Below, one piece after another: positions 1 to 8,471 of a DNA stretch of 64,000 bases. The notes under the pieces are model-generated. The model was not told the origin of the DNA. It searched no databases and was given only the letters and a program-made list of their open reading frames with translations. The stretch is taken from NCBI RefSeq assembly GCF_003598715.1, contig NZ_QZFU01000055.1:124001-188000 (forward strand), written 5' to 3'. Numbering within the stretch: the first letter of the stretch is position 1; each line of letters starts with the position of its first letter. Made by a program: the position numbers and the translations under genes. Origin of the DNA: Nocardia panacis (lineage in GTDB: Bacteria; Actinomycetota; Actinomycetes; Mycobacteriales; Mycobacteriaceae).

Positions 1-1201
1 CGGGTAGCAGGTGGTTGATCTGGTAGGCCACGTCGACCTGGGTGCCCGCCGGAATGTATCGACCCTGGATCTCGGTGTCGCGCACGGCCCTTCGCGACAG
101 GCCGGGCACCGGCGGCAGCAGCCGCAGGCTCTCCTTGACGACCAGATCCAGGTCGCGTAGTCGCTCGAGATCGGCGATTGTCGGCGATTCGACGTTCAAT
201 GCCAGTACCTCGGCGCGCACCCGGCGCTGCCATTCGGGATGTTTGCCCAGGTAGTAGGCGACGGCGGTGGCGGTGGTCGTGGTGGTGTCGTGGGCGGCCA
301 TGATCAGGAAGATCATGTGGTTGACCACATCCGCGTCACCGAACCAGCCGCCGTCCTCGCTGCGGGCGTGACACAGACCGGAGAAGAAATCGGGCGTCTC
401 GACGCGGCGCTTGTCCGGCAGCATGGCGAAGAAGTAGTCCTCCAACACCTTTCGCCCCTGGAGACCGGCACGCCAGTGGCCGCCGGGCACCGGATGCCGC
501 ACGATCGACAGTCCGGCGTGGGTGCAGGCCAGGAAGGCCTCGACCAACTCGCGCCGCCGCGCGCCGACATCCACGGCCATGAAGATCTCGGCCGCGATAT
601 CGAGGGTCAACTCCTTGAATGTCGGATACAACCGCACCGTGTGCTCGCGCTCCCCCGGCGGCACCCACCGGGCCACCCCGGCCCGCACCACCGGGGTGAG
701 CGCGGCCAAATGCGCCTCCAACCGCTCCCTGGTGAACGCCTGCTGCATGATCCTGCGATGGAATTTGTGCTCGTCGAATTCCAACAGCAGCAGGCCGCGC
801 CGGAAAAACGGGCCGATGAAATAGTTCCACCCCTGGCCGAAATCGCGGCGGCGGTGCCCGATCACCTCATCGATCGCCTCAGGACCCGCCACCATGACCC
901 GATCCTGGCCGAGTGAGCTGTGCACCGAGACCGGACCGAAGCGGCGGTAGCGGTCCATGAGTTCGGCCGGACCCCAGCGCAGATAGTGCAGCGAGCGCCC
1001 CAGATAGGGCAGGCCCGCGTCGCCGTGGACGATCGAGGTGTCGCTGTCGCGCGGGGGGCGGGCCAGCGTGGTCGAGCGGTGCGGGACCAGGCGCAATGCC
1101 AGATCGATCAGATGGTCCGAAGGGATTTCGAACAGTCCGAGATTCTCCGATTCGATAGGCGCGACCGGACCGGAATTGACGACACGGTCTCCGGCGACCA
1201 C
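1..1201 (-). CDS. Cytochrome P450, C-terminus cut by window edge
   Basis: Heme-thiolate monooxygenase that oxidises a small or lipid-like substrate using electrons from a ferredoxin/reductase pair; the substrate cannot be told. The reverse-strand frame is open for about 400 codons to the window edge. It shows the I-helix oxygen-activation motif (A-A-H-D-T-T-T, near 265-290) and the K-helix E-S-L-R motif (near 95-110) followed by a P-P-V-P-G-L-S-R-R-A stretch. The PERF segment and heme-binding Cys loop lie outside the window. A GTG at 1201 is taken as the start because a GGGAGG Shine-Dalgarno sits about 6 nt upstream. It is divergent from ndh across about 150 bp. Seen: frame and motifs. Inferred: an active P450, provided the unseen Cys loop is intact. 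Confidence 0.9.
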   Translation of the reverse strand, partial: MVAGDRVVNSGPVAPIESENLGLFEIPSDHLIDLALRLVPHRSTTLARPPRDSDTSIVHGDAGLPYLGRSLHYLRWGPAELMDRYRRFGPVSVHSSLGQDRVMVAGPEAIDEVIGHRRRDFGQGWNYFIGPFFRRGLLLLEFDEHKFHRRIMQQAFTRERLEAHLAALTPVVRAGVARWVPPGEREHTVRLYPTFKELTLDIAAEIFMAVDVGARRRELVEAFLACTHAGLSIVRHPVPGGHWRAGLQGRKVLEDYFFAMLPDKRRVETPDFFSGLCHARSEDGGWFGDADVVNHMIFLIMAAHDTTTTTATAVAYYLGKHPEWQRRVRAEVLALNVESPTIADLERLRDLDLVVKESLRLLPPVPGLSRRAVRDTEIQGRYIPAGTQVDVAYQINHLLP

Positions 1202-1308
1202 GGCAAACCTCCCTGAACGACCCGTCCCTATCGTATTCTCATTTCGGCCCTCGTTCGGGGGGTTCGGCCCGGTTCAGGGTTCCCGCGCGGCGCGTCATAG
1301 CGACCGGC

Positions 1309-1314
1309 TACGGT
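1309..1314 (+). promoter_or_regulatory. Candidate -10 box for ndh
   Basis: TACGGT fits the actinobacterial TANNNT -10 pattern and would start transcription near 1321, giving a leader of about 34 nt to the ATG at 1355. No good -35 hexamer is visible. Weak prediction. Confidence 0.3.
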
Positions 1315-1354
1315 TGGCACGTCATGGATTGTCATGTCATCGAGGAGCAGGACG

Positions 1355-2758
1355 ATGAGCACTCAACCAGCCCGGCACCGCGTGGTGATCATCGGCTCGG
1401 GATTCGGCGGACTGTTCGGGGCCAAACACCTCCGCCACGCCGATATCGACATCACCCTCATCTCCAAGACCTCCACCCACCTGTTCCAACCGCTGCTCTA
1501 CCAGTTGGCCACCGGCATCCTCTCGGTCGGTGAGATCGCACCCGCCACCCGGCTGGTGCTGCGCAAACAGAAGAACGCGCAGGTGCTGCTCGGCGAGGTC
1601 ATCGATATCGACCTGGTAGCCAAGACCGTCACCTCCGAACTATTGAACATGCGCACGGTCACCCCCTTCGACAGCCTCATCGTGGCCACCGGCGCGCAAC
1701 AGTCCTATTTCGGCAATGACCGCTTCGCCACCTTCGCCCCCGGTATGAAGACCATCGACGACGCACTGGAACTGCGCGGGCGCATCCTCGGCTCCTTCGA
1801 GGCCGCGGAACTGGCCACCACCCAGTCCGCGCGCGACAGGCTGCTCACCTTCGTGGTCATCGGCGCGGGACCGACCGGCGTCGAATTGGCCGGGCAGATC
1901 GCCGAACTCGCCGATCGCACCCTCGAGGGCACCTTCCACAATATCGATCCGCGCGACGCCAGGGTCATCCTGCTCGAGGGCGCGGGCGCGGTCCTCGGGC
2001 CGATGGGGCCCAAACTCGGCGCGTACGCGCATCGGCGGCTGTCCTCGATGGGTGTCGAGATCCAACTCAATGCCATGGTCACCGATCTGGACGCGCGCGG
2101 GGTCACCGTGAAGGACGCCGACGGCACGGTGCGGCGCATCGAATCCTCGTGCAAGGTGTGGTCGGCGGGTGTGCAGGCCAGCCCGCTCGGGCGCATGCTC
2201 GCCGAGCGGTCCGAGGGCACCGAGGTGGACCGGGCGGGTCGGGTCGTCGTCGAACCGGATCTGAGCATCAAGGGGCATCCGAACGTCTTCGTTGTCGGCG
2301 ATCTGATGTCGGTGCCCGGTGTGCCAGGGCAGGCCCAGGGCGCGATCCAGGGCGCGACCTACGCGGCCAAGGCCATCAAGGCCGGGCTGAAAGGTCAAGC
2401 GCCGCAGGACCGCAAACCGTTCAAATACTTCAACAAGGGCAGTATGGCGACGATTTCGCGTTTCAGCGCCGTCTGCCAGGTCGGCAAATTCGAATTCGGC
2501 GGCTTCATCGCGTGGCTGGCCTGGCTCGCGTTGCACCTGTACTACCTGATCGGCTACCGCAGCCGTATCGTCACGGTGATCCAGTGGTTCGTCACTTTCC
2601 TCGGGCGCGGCCGCGGCCAGATGGCCGCCACCGAACAGTGGGTATTCGCCCGCCTGGCACTGGAATTGGTCAATGCCGACGGTCAGGACAGTGAACTGGC
2701 GGGGGCGGTCGGCGCACCGCCGTCGGTCGAGCAGGCACCGGATACTCGCACCGGGTAA
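1355..2758 (+). CDS. ndh: Type II NADH dehydrogenase (NDH-2)
   Basis: Membrane-bound, non-proton-pumping NADH:menaquinone oxidoreductase with FAD. The 467-aa protein has an N-terminal FAD Rossmann motif (G-S-G-F-G-G, about residues 14-19) and a second, NADH-binding motif (V-V-I-G-A-G-P-T-G-V-E-L-A-G, about residue 165). An FAD-contacting V-V-G-D segment lies near residue 310. A hydrophobic/amphipathic C-terminus (W-L-A-W-L-A-L-H-L-Y-Y-L) is typical of the membrane anchor of this family. Start: an ATG at 1355 follows GAGGAGCAG with good spacing; an in-frame ATG at 1334 lacks a ribosome binding site. Divergent from the P450. Family assignment is firm. Confidence 0.95.
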   Translation: MSTQPARHRVVIIGSGFGGLFGAKHLRHADIDITLISKTSTHLFQPLLYQLATGILSVGEIAPATRLVLRKQKNAQVLLGEVIDIDLVAKTVTSELLNMRTVTPFDSLIVATGAQQSYFGNDRFATFAPGMKTIDDALELRGRILGSFEAAELATTQSARDRLLTFVVIGAGPTGVELAGQIAELADRTLEGTFHNIDPRDARVILLEGAGAVLGPMGPKLGAYAHRRLSSMGVEIQLNAMVTDLDARGVTVKDADGTVRRIESSCKVWSAGVQASPLGRMLAERSEGTEVDRAGRVVVEPDLSIKGHPNVFVVGDLMSVPGVPGQAQGAIQGATYAAKAIKAGLKGQAPQDRKPFKYFNKGSMATISRFSAVCQVGKFEFGGFIAWLAWLALHLYYLIGYRSRIVTVIQWFVTFLGRGRGQMAATEQWVFARLALELVNADGQDSELAGAVGAPPSVEQAPDTRTG

Positions 2759-2876
2759 TTGTTCGCGGAAATGTTGCGCGAGCTCACTTCACACCAATCC
2801 ACCCAGACCACCGATCCGAATGTGGGTCAGCAATACGAATGCGACACCCCTCTCGGATGAAAGGTGATCTATCGGC

Positions 2877-3644
2877 ATGGGTAAACACAGGGTTCCCAAT
2901 CCGCAGCGGCAGAAAATGGGGACGATGGTCGCGGTGGGCGCCGTACCGCTCGTGCTGGCGCTAGCGGGGACCGGAACCGCCCACGCGGCATCCCCCGGTG
3001 ACCCCGCGGTGGCCCAGCCCGAGCAGGCGCAGTGGCCCCCGGCCCCGGCCCCGAATGTGCAAACCTATTCGGGCCTGGCGATTCCGGACAATACGAAGAG
3101 TTCGCTCCAGTGGTCGCGCTCGGCGCCCGACCGGAGCTATCTCGCGCCGGTCGGGGTGCTGCACGGCCCGATGGCGGTGGCCCCGGTGCCACCGATCGCG
3201 CCGCCGCCGGGCAAATTCCGCTTCGGCGACACGGTGGTCGACGCGCCGGACTGGATCGATCGGGACCTGGCTATCCAGATCAATGACAATGCCGCCCTCA
3301 CCGAGGCGAATCTGGCGACCTTCCTGGATTCGATCGGTATGGAGCGCAGCCGCTCCGATCGGATCGCCGGGCAAACCGTCGGCACGGCGGCCGTCGGCGC
3401 GCTCGCCGGGGCGAGCGCGTCGGCGCCGATGGCGCTCACCTCCGCCGCCGTCGGCGGTGTACTCGGTCTGGTGCTCGGATTGCCGATATTCCCGGTGGGG
3501 TTGGTGGCGGGTCCGCTGCTGGGCGCGGCCGTGGGAGCGGGAGCGGTCGCGGTGCCCGCGGCCGCGATGGGCGCCGCCGCCGGTGCGGCCCTCGGCGCGA
3601 TCACCGCGTTCAACGCGCCGTCACGGGTGATTCAGAACGCCTGA
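2877..3644 (+). CDS. Secreted Ala/Gly-rich protein with glycine-zipper C-terminus
   Basis: Unrecognised 255-aa exported protein. Residues 1-38 form a Sec signal peptide (basic N-region, V-A-V-G-A-V-P-L-V-L-A-L-A core, cleavage near A-H-A-A). A Pro-rich linker follows, then a charged stretch around residues 120-160 (I-D-R-D-L-A-I-Q-I-N-D-N). The last about 85 residues are Gly/Ala-rich with GxxxG/GxxxA spacing, resembling a membrane-inserting glycine zipper. The start is supported by a GAAAGGTGA-type ribosome binding site upstream. No catalytic motif is visible. Proteins of this design recur in Nocardia, but their role is not known to me. Confidence 0.75.
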   Translation: MGKHRVPNPQRQKMGTMVAVGAVPLVLALAGTGTAHAASPGDPAVAQPEQAQWPPAPAPNVQTYSGLAIPDNTKSSLQWSRSAPDRSYLAPVGVLHGPMAVAPVPPIAPPPGKFRFGDTVVDAPDWIDRDLAIQINDNAALTEANLATFLDSIGMERSRSDRIAGQTVGTAAVGALAGASASAPMALTSAAVGGVLGLVLGLPIFPVGLVAGPLLGAAVGAGAVAVPAAAMGAAAGAALGAITAFNAPSRVIQNA

Positions 3645-3651
3645 CGCACGG

Positions 3652-3685
3652 ATCGGGCGGTGGATCCGACGATCCACCGCCCGAT
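3652..3685. terminator. Bidirectional hairpin terminator
   Basis: A perfect 15-bp inverted repeat with a 4-nt loop (CGAC at 3667-3670) fills the space between two convergent genes ending at 3644 and 3701. No strong U-tract follows on either strand, as is common in high-GC actinobacteria. Confidence 0.8.
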
Positions 3686-3700
3686 GTCATCATCACCCGA

Positions 3701-5176
3701 TCAACGCTTGCCGCGACCGGTCCACCAGACCACGGCGGCCATGGCCAGCAGGACCGCCGCGCCCGCCGAGGTCGCGACATGCATTCCGGTGACGAAGGAT
3801 TCGCGCGCGGCGTGCAGCACGCCCGCATTCGAGCCGGAACGCACGATGGTCTCGCCGAGGGTGTCGGCGAATTCGCCGCCGGACCGAAAGACCAGCGCGG
3901 CCAGCGATCCCAGCAGTGCCAGACCGAGCGCGTTGCCGAGTTCGAAACTGGTCTCGGAGATACCCACCGCGGAGCCTGCCCGCTCCGGCGGCACCGAGGC
4001 CACCGACACCTCCGAGATGAGGGTGAAGGAGATGCCGTAGCCGATGCCCGCCACCATCGATCCGATGATGTACCAGACCAAGCCGCCGTCCACACCCATT
4101 CCGAGCAGCAGCAGATTGCCCACCGCGGCGGAGATCAGGGCGAAGGCGAAGGCCCGCTGCACCCCGAACCACGTCCCGATGCGACCGCCGTACATGGAGA
4201 ACAGGAATACCGTCACCGCCATCGGCAGGCCGAGCAGCGCCGCAGGCAGCGGCTCGCGCCCGGTGACCGACTGCAAATAGATGCTGGTCAGGTAGCTCAT
4301 GGCGGCCAGCGACATCATGCCGGTGACTCCGGAGCCGATGGCGATCGAGAAGCGCACCCGCCGGAACAGGCTCAGATCCACCAGCGGGTCCGGGATGCGG
4401 GTCTGCCGTCGCACGAACAGCACCAGCACCGCGATACCGATCAGCCCGATGAGTGCGGCGCTGAGTTCGAAACCCTCGGCCGCGATCTGCTTGATGCCGT
4501 AGACCAGCGGCAGGATGCCGCCGATGGACAGCGCGACACTGGGCAGATCGATCGGGCCGCGCACGCCGGAGCGGTGTTCGGGCAGCACGAACGGACCGAC
4601 CGCGAGCAGGATCAGCACCACCGGCACATTGATGAGAAAGACCGAACCCCACCAGAATTGGTGCAGCAGCAGACCGCCGATGATCGGTCCGACGGCGGAG
4701 CCGCCCGCGAAGAACGCGGTCCAGATGCCGATGGCGGCGGCGCGCTGTTTGCTATCGGGGAAGAGATTGGAGATGAGCGCCAGACTCGACGGCAGCAGCG
4801 TCGCGCCGCCGATGCCCATGAGGGCGCGCGCCCCGATGAGCACCTCCGGGCTGGGCGCGAACGCGGCCACGGTGGAGGCGATGCCGAAGACCGCCGCGCC
4901 CACGAGCAGAATATTGCGGCGGCCGATGCGATCGCCGAGATTGCCCATGGTGATCAGCAGGCCCGCGATGAGGAAGCCGTAGATGTCCAGGATCCAGAGT
5001 TGCTCGGCCGCGGTCGGGTCCAGGTCGGCGGTCATGGTGGGCAGCGCCAGGAACAGCACCGACACATCCATCGACACCAGCAGCACCGGGAGCAGCAGCA
5101 CGGCGAGGCCGAACCAGGCGCGGCGGGATCCGGTCGCGTCGGGGGCGACCCGCCGGGCCGAGTCCACGTCAGTCAT
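3701..5176 (-). CDS. MFS drug/metabolite exporter, DHA2 (EmrB/QacA) family
   Basis: Proton-driven exporter of the 14-helix DHA2 family, 491 aa. Seen: an N-terminal helix leading to L-A-L-P-T-M-T-A-D-L, the MFS motif A (G-N-L-G-D-R-I-G-R-R) after helix 2, and evenly spaced hydrophobic segments to the C-terminus. The ATG at 5176 is chosen because GAGAGGAAG precedes it; a longer open frame upstream runs through the operator region and is not used. It faces a TetR gene across about 100 bp containing two palindromes, so it is probably repressed by that regulator and induced by its substrate. The substrate (antibiotic, dye or own metabolite) cannot be predicted. Confidence 0.9.
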   Translation of the reverse strand: MTDVDSARRVAPDATGSRRAWFGLAVLLLPVLLVSMDVSVLFLALPTMTADLDPTAAEQLWILDIYGFLIAGLLITMGNLGDRIGRRNILLVGAAVFGIASTVAAFAPSPEVLIGARALMGIGGATLLPSSLALISNLFPDSKQRAAAIGIWTAFFAGGSAVGPIIGGLLLHQFWWGSVFLINVPVVLILLAVGPFVLPEHRSGVRGPIDLPSVALSIGGILPLVYGIKQIAAEGFELSAALIGLIGIAVLVLFVRRQTRIPDPLVDLSLFRRVRFSIAIGSGVTGMMSLAAMSYLTSIYLQSVTGREPLPAALLGLPMAVTVFLFSMYGGRIGTWFGVQRAFAFALISAAVGNLLLLGMGVDGGLVWYIIGSMVAGIGYGISFTLISEVSVASVPPERAGSAVGISETSFELGNALGLALLGSLAALVFRSGGEFADTLGETIVRSGSNAGVLHAARESFVTGMHVATSAGAAVLLAMAAVVWWTGRGKR

Positions 5177-5209
5177 CGACTTCCTCTCGGGATGGAAACG
5201 AATCGCTGC

Positions 5210-5244
5210 GCGTACGACGTACGCACGGAACGGGTACAGTGTAC
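5210..5244. promoter_or_regulatory. Tandem palindromic operators between MFS exporter and TetR gene
   Basis: Two perfect odd-centred palindromes: GCGTACGACGTACGC (5210-5224, centre 5217) and GTACAGTGTAC (5234-5244, centre 5239). Their centres are 22 bp apart, about two helical turns, and both share GTAC half-sites. They lie between the divergent starts at 5176 and 5280, the expected place for a TetR-family repressor controlling both genes. Confidence 0.75.
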
Positions 5245-5279
5245 GCACAGGGACTCGGGGAAAGAAAGCGAGTAATGGG

Positions 5280-5951
5280 ATGACAGAGGCGAAGCTCACT
5301 CGCGCGGCCATTGTCGACACCGCCATCGAAATCGCCGACGAGGAAGGTCTGGACGCCCTGTCCATGCGGCGCATCGCCGACCGCCTCGGCGTCGGGGCCA
5401 TGTCGCTGTACCGACATATCGCCAACAAGGACGAACTCCTGGAGGCCATGACCGACGAGGTCTCGGGCCGCTACCCCTATCCCGGCGGCGACAGCCACAC
5501 CTGGCGCGAACGGGTGCGCATCGCGGGCGAGATCGACTGGGTGCTCTACCAGGAGCATCCGTGGGTGCTGCTCACCTTCGCCACCCCCCGCTACAGCATG
5601 GGACCGCAGAGCCTTTCCTCGCTGTCCTGGTTGGTCCAGGGGTTCGGCCAACTGAATGTCCCCACCCGCGAGGCCACCGCCATGGCCTTCAGCGTATGGA
5701 ACCACATCTCGGGGGCCACGCTGCCGCATATCAGCGCCTGCCTCATGGCGCGCAAGGGCATGAATCCCGGAGGCTCCAACGGGCTGCGCGCCCTGCTGGC
5801 GGGTCAGTCGCGCGAGCCGGTCCCCGCCGCGCTGGCCGCACTCAATGGCGCAGGCGACAGCAATCTCACCCAGGAGGAACTGCTGTTCCTGGGCCTGGAG
5901 GCACTGTGCGATGGCTTCGCGGCGCGGGCGGCGGGCTCGACCTCGATATAA
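5280..5951 (+). CDS. TetR-family repressor, likely controls divergent MFS exporter
   Basis: 223-aa transcription factor. The N-terminal HTH is clear (residues about 5-60: A-I-V-D-T-A-I-E-I-A-D-E-E-G, then M-R-R-I-A-D-R-L-G-V-G-A-M-S-L-Y-R-H-I-A-N-K-D-E-L-L). The larger C-terminal ligand domain resembles the TetR_C type. The ATG at 5280 is preceded by a GGGGAAAGAAAG purine stretch; the frame stays open further upstream but would run through the operators. It is divergent from the exporter and convergent (6 bp) with the O-methyltransferase. A role as local repressor is inferred from position and the palindromes. Confidence 0.9.
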   Translation: MTEAKLTRAAIVDTAIEIADEEGLDALSMRRIADRLGVGAMSLYRHIANKDELLEAMTDEVSGRYPYPGGDSHTWRERVRIAGEIDWVLYQEHPWVLLTFATPRYSMGPQSLSSLSWLVQGFGQLNVPTREATAMAFSVWNHISGATLPHISACLMARKGMNPGGSNGLRALLAGQSREPVPAALAALNGAGDSNLTQEELLFLGLEALCDGFAARAAGSTSI

Positions 5952-5957
5952 CGTGAA

Positions 5958-6635
5958 CTATTCGACGGGGTCACCGTCCACCACGGCGTAAACGAAACCG
6001 TCCCAACCCTTGTCGCCGACCGTTTGGATCACCGTCGCGTCGGCGGCGAACTCGGTGGCGAACAGTTCGATCACCTCGCGGCTGGCGCGGACCGCCGGAT
6101 CCTGCGAATCCGCGTCGGCCACACCGCCGTCGCGCACCACATTGTCGACGATGATGACCGCGCCGGGGCGGGTCAGGCGCAGCGCCCACCGCACATAGTT
6201 GGCATTGTTGACCTTGTCGGCATCGATGAAGACCAGATCGAACGGTTCGGGACCCTCCTCGGCCAGCACCGGCAGACTCTCCAGCGCCGCGCCGACCCGG
6301 ATCTGCACCCTGTCCCCCACACCGGCCCGATCCAGGTTGGCCCGCGCCACCTCGGCGTGGTGCGGCTGGAACTCCAGGGTGATCACCTGCCCCTTCGGGC
6401 CGACCGCGCGCGCCAACCACAGGGTGGAGTACCCGCCGAGGGTGCCGATCTCCAACACCCGGCGCGCGCGGGCGGTGCGCGCCAGGAGGTTCAGCAGTTT
6501 GCCCTGGGTGGCCGACACATCGATCGCGGGCAGACCGGCCGCCGCGTTCGCCGCGCGCGCCGCCTCCGAATCCGCGTCGACGACCAGCGTCCGCACCAGA
6601 TAGTCATCCACCCGAGCCCATACGGTTTGCGTCAT
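5958..6635 (-). CDS. SAM-dependent O-methyltransferase (catechol O-methyltransferase-like)
   Basis: 225-aa class I methyltransferase of the Methyltransf_3/CCoAMT-like family. Seen: the SAM-binding motif V-L-E-I-G-T-L-G-G-Y-S-T-L-W-L-A (about residue 62), an acidic ribose-contacting position in V-I-T-L-E-F, and the metal-site segment D-L-V-F-I-D-A-D-K (about residue 135) with D-N-V-V-R-D-G. These are the divalent-metal ligands of catechol-type enzymes. The start at ATG 6635 fits the domain; no strong ribosome binding site is seen, and an upstream extension to 6761 looks spurious. The substrate is unknown, probably a small phenolic compound. Single-gene unit. Confidence 0.88.
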   Translation of the reverse strand: MTQTVWARVDDYLVRTLVVDADSEAARAANAAAGLPAIDVSATQGKLLNLLARTARARRVLEIGTLGGYSTLWLARAVGPKGQVITLEFQPHHAEVARANLDRAGVGDRVQIRVGAALESLPVLAEEGPEPFDLVFIDADKVNNANYVRWALRLTRPGAVIIVDNVVRDGGVADADSQDPAVRASREVIELFATEFAADATVIQTVGDKGWDGFVYAVVDGDPVE

Positions 6636-6694
6636 ATCGGCAGTCTGCCACCGGGATCCGGTGCGGTGGACGATCGACATTCTCACAGACGAAT

Positions 6695-6724
6695 CCGCCC
6701 CCGGCCCTTGCGGACCGGGGGCGG
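6695..6724 (-). terminator. Hairpin terminator after SPFH gene
   Basis: Perfect 10-bp stem (CCGCCCCCGG / CCGGGGGCGG) with a 10-nt loop, directly downstream of the SPFH stop at 6731 on the reverse strand. No U-tract. Confidence 0.7.
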
Positions 6725-6730
6725 TATGAC

Positions 6731-7990
6731 CTATTGCGTGTAGGTGCTCGGCGGTTGCCACGGCCTGCCGTGCGGATCGTCCGGACGCAGCGGCGGCGTC
6801 TGCAGGCTCTGCTGGGATTCCGGAGGCTGAAAGGTCTGCGGTGTCGGTGCGGGCGGCGCGGCGAGCCGAGGCGCGGGCGGCGGGGCCGCGGACAACCCCT
6901 CGACCGGAGTGCGTGCGGTGGCCTCGGCGGCGCGCACGGCCCGCTCGATATTCGGATCGGAGCTGGTGTCGAACCAGTCCGCGACATCGGAGTCGTCCTC
7001 CGGCTTGGCCGGTGCGCTGTCCTCGGCGGGCGGTTCGTAACGGAAGACGCCGTCCTCGCCCTGGGAGCCGAAACTCTTGGCGAAACCCTCCAGTGCCTTG
7101 CCGAAGTCACTGGGCACCAACCACACCTTGTTGGCATCGCCCTTGGCCACCAGCGGCAACGTCTGCATGTATTGGTAGGCAAGCAGTTCCGGCGTCGGCT
7201 TGCCGGATTTGATTGCGGCGAAGACCTTCTCGATGGCCTTGGCCTGGCCCTGCGCCTGCAGGTAGGCGGCGGCCCGCTCACCCTGCGCGCGCAGGATGCG
7301 ACTCTGCCGCTCACCCTCGGCGCCCAGGATGGAGGCCTGCTTGGAACCCTCGGCGGACAGGATCTGGGCCTGCTTGGCGCCCTCGGCCGTCTTGATCTGC
7401 GCTTCGCGGGTGCCCTCCGCGGTGAGGATCATGGCCCGCTTCTCGCGGTCGGCCTTCATCTGCTTCTCCATCGACTCCTGGATCGACGGCGGCGGATCGA
7501 TACTCTTCAACTCGACCCGCGCCACCCGCAGACCCCAGCGGCCGGTGGCCTCGTCCAGCACACCGCGCAGCTGGCCGTTGATCTGGTCGCGGGAGGTCAG
7601 CGTCTGCTCCAGGGTCATCCCGCCGACCACATTGCGCAGCGTGGTGACGGTGAGCTGTTCGACCGCGGCGATGTAGTTGCTGATCTCGTAGACGGCCGCC
7701 TGCGGGCTGGTGACCTGGAAATACACCACGGTATCGATGTGCAGGGTCAGATTGTCCTCGGTGATCACCGGCTGCGGCGGGAAGGACACCACCCGCTCGC
7801 GCAGATCCACCTTGGCGCGCACCCGGTCCGCGAAGGGCACCAGGAAGGTCAACTGGCCCGAGACGGTCCGGGAATAGCGCCCGAGCCGCTCGATGACCGC
7901 CGCCTCCGCCTGCGGAACCAGGGCGATCGATTTGAACACCACCACCACGACCAATAGGACGAGGACGGCGGCGACGATCAGTACAGCCAT
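6731..7990 (-). CDS. SPFH/Band-7 domain membrane protein (stomatin/QmcA-like)
   Basis: 419-aa membrane scaffold protein, homologous by context to Rv1488. An N-terminal helix (residues about 2-22, V-L-I-V-A-A-V-L-V-L-L-V-V-V-V-V-F) is followed by the SPFH domain (V-P-Q-A-E-A-A-V-I-E-R-L-G-R-Y to about residue 180). Next comes an Ala/Glu/Gln-rich coiled coil with repeats of the type A-E-G-x-K/R-Q-A, then a Pro-rich tail that is longer than in mycobacteria. Its ATG overlaps the TAA of the NfeD gene (TAATG), the classic NfeD-stomatin pairing. It probably organises membrane microdomains; the exact role is not known. Confidence 0.9.
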   Translation of the reverse strand: MAVLIVAAVLVLLVVVVVFKSIALVPQAEAAVIERLGRYSRTVSGQLTFLVPFADRVRAKVDLRERVVSFPPQPVITEDNLTLHIDTVVYFQVTSPQAAVYEISNYIAAVEQLTVTTLRNVVGGMTLEQTLTSRDQINGQLRGVLDEATGRWGLRVARVELKSIDPPPSIQESMEKQMKADREKRAMILTAEGTREAQIKTAEGAKQAQILSAEGSKQASILGAEGERQSRILRAQGERAAAYLQAQGQAKAIEKVFAAIKSGKPTPELLAYQYMQTLPLVAKGDANKVWLVPSDFGKALEGFAKSFGSQGEDGVFRYEPPAEDSAPAKPEDDSDVADWFDTSSDPNIERAVRAAEATARTPVEGLSAAPPPAPRLAAPPAPTPQTFQPPESQQSLQTPPLRPDDPHGRPWQPPSTYTQ

Positions 7991-8424
7991 TAGGGCCCCT
8001 TCCAGACGACGGCCGTCGCGCCGTCGATCCTCATGACGTACACCGTTTCTCCCTCCGGATACTCCACCGTCGGATCGAAAGGTCGAGCGGACCATACCTC
8101 GCCGCCCAATTTGATCCGGCCCGGATTGTGCTCGCTGATCGGCGCGAGCACCAGCGCGGTCTTTCCGGGGAGCGCGTCGGTATTGGTCGGTGTCGGCGGC
8201 GGAGTCGCGAAGCGCCGCAACAGAACCGGCCGAACCACGAAAAGCAGCAGCAGCGAGACGACCCCGAATATCACCGCGTCGATGACCAGCGAGGTGCCCG
8301 CGCCGAATCCGATACCGGCGGTGATGATCGCACCGCCGCCGAGCATGAGCAGGGTGAAATCACCGGTGAGCATCTCCGCCGCCGCGAGCAGCACACCCGC
8401 GACCAGGAAAAAGATTGCGGCCAC
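7990..8424 (-). CDS. NfeD-family membrane protein
   Basis: 144 aa, similar to Rv1487. Three to four hydrophobic segments (residues about 2-67) precede a C-terminal OB-fold NfeD domain (L-P-G-K-T-A-L-V-L-A-P-I ... G-R-I-K-L-G-G-E-V-W-S-A-R). It is known to partner SPFH proteins and is thought to stabilise or regulate the microdomain; here it is translationally coupled to the SPFH gene. GTG start at 8424 with no ribosome binding site, but with a TAGAGT -10 box 6 nt upstream, so the mRNA is probably leaderless. Confidence 0.88.
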   Translation of the reverse strand: MAAIFFLVAGVLLAAAEMLTGDFTLLMLGGGAIITAGIGFGAGTSLVIDAVIFGVVSLLLLFVVRPVLLRRFATPPPTPTNTDALPGKTALVLAPISEHNPGRIKLGGEVWSARPFDPTVEYPEGETVYVMRIDGATAVVWKGP

Positions 8425-8430
8425 ACAACC

Positions 8431-8436
8431 ACTCTA
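8431..8436 (-). promoter_or_regulatory. -10 box for nfeD-SPFH, leaderless
   Basis: TAGAGT (reverse strand) ends 6 nt before the GTG at 8424, so transcription should begin at or next to the start codon. It is back-to-back with the DUF3097 promoter 24 bp away. Confidence 0.55.
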
Positions 8437-8459
8437 GTGGCAGCGGCGGCGCCGACTGC

Positions 8460-8465
8460 TAGGTT
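8460..8465 (+). promoter_or_regulatory. -10 box for DUF3097 gene, leaderless
   Basis: TAGGTT is followed by 6 nt and then the GTG start at 8472; no Shine-Dalgarno is present. The spacing fits leaderless initiation. Confidence 0.6.
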
Positions 8466-8471
8466 CGGCCG

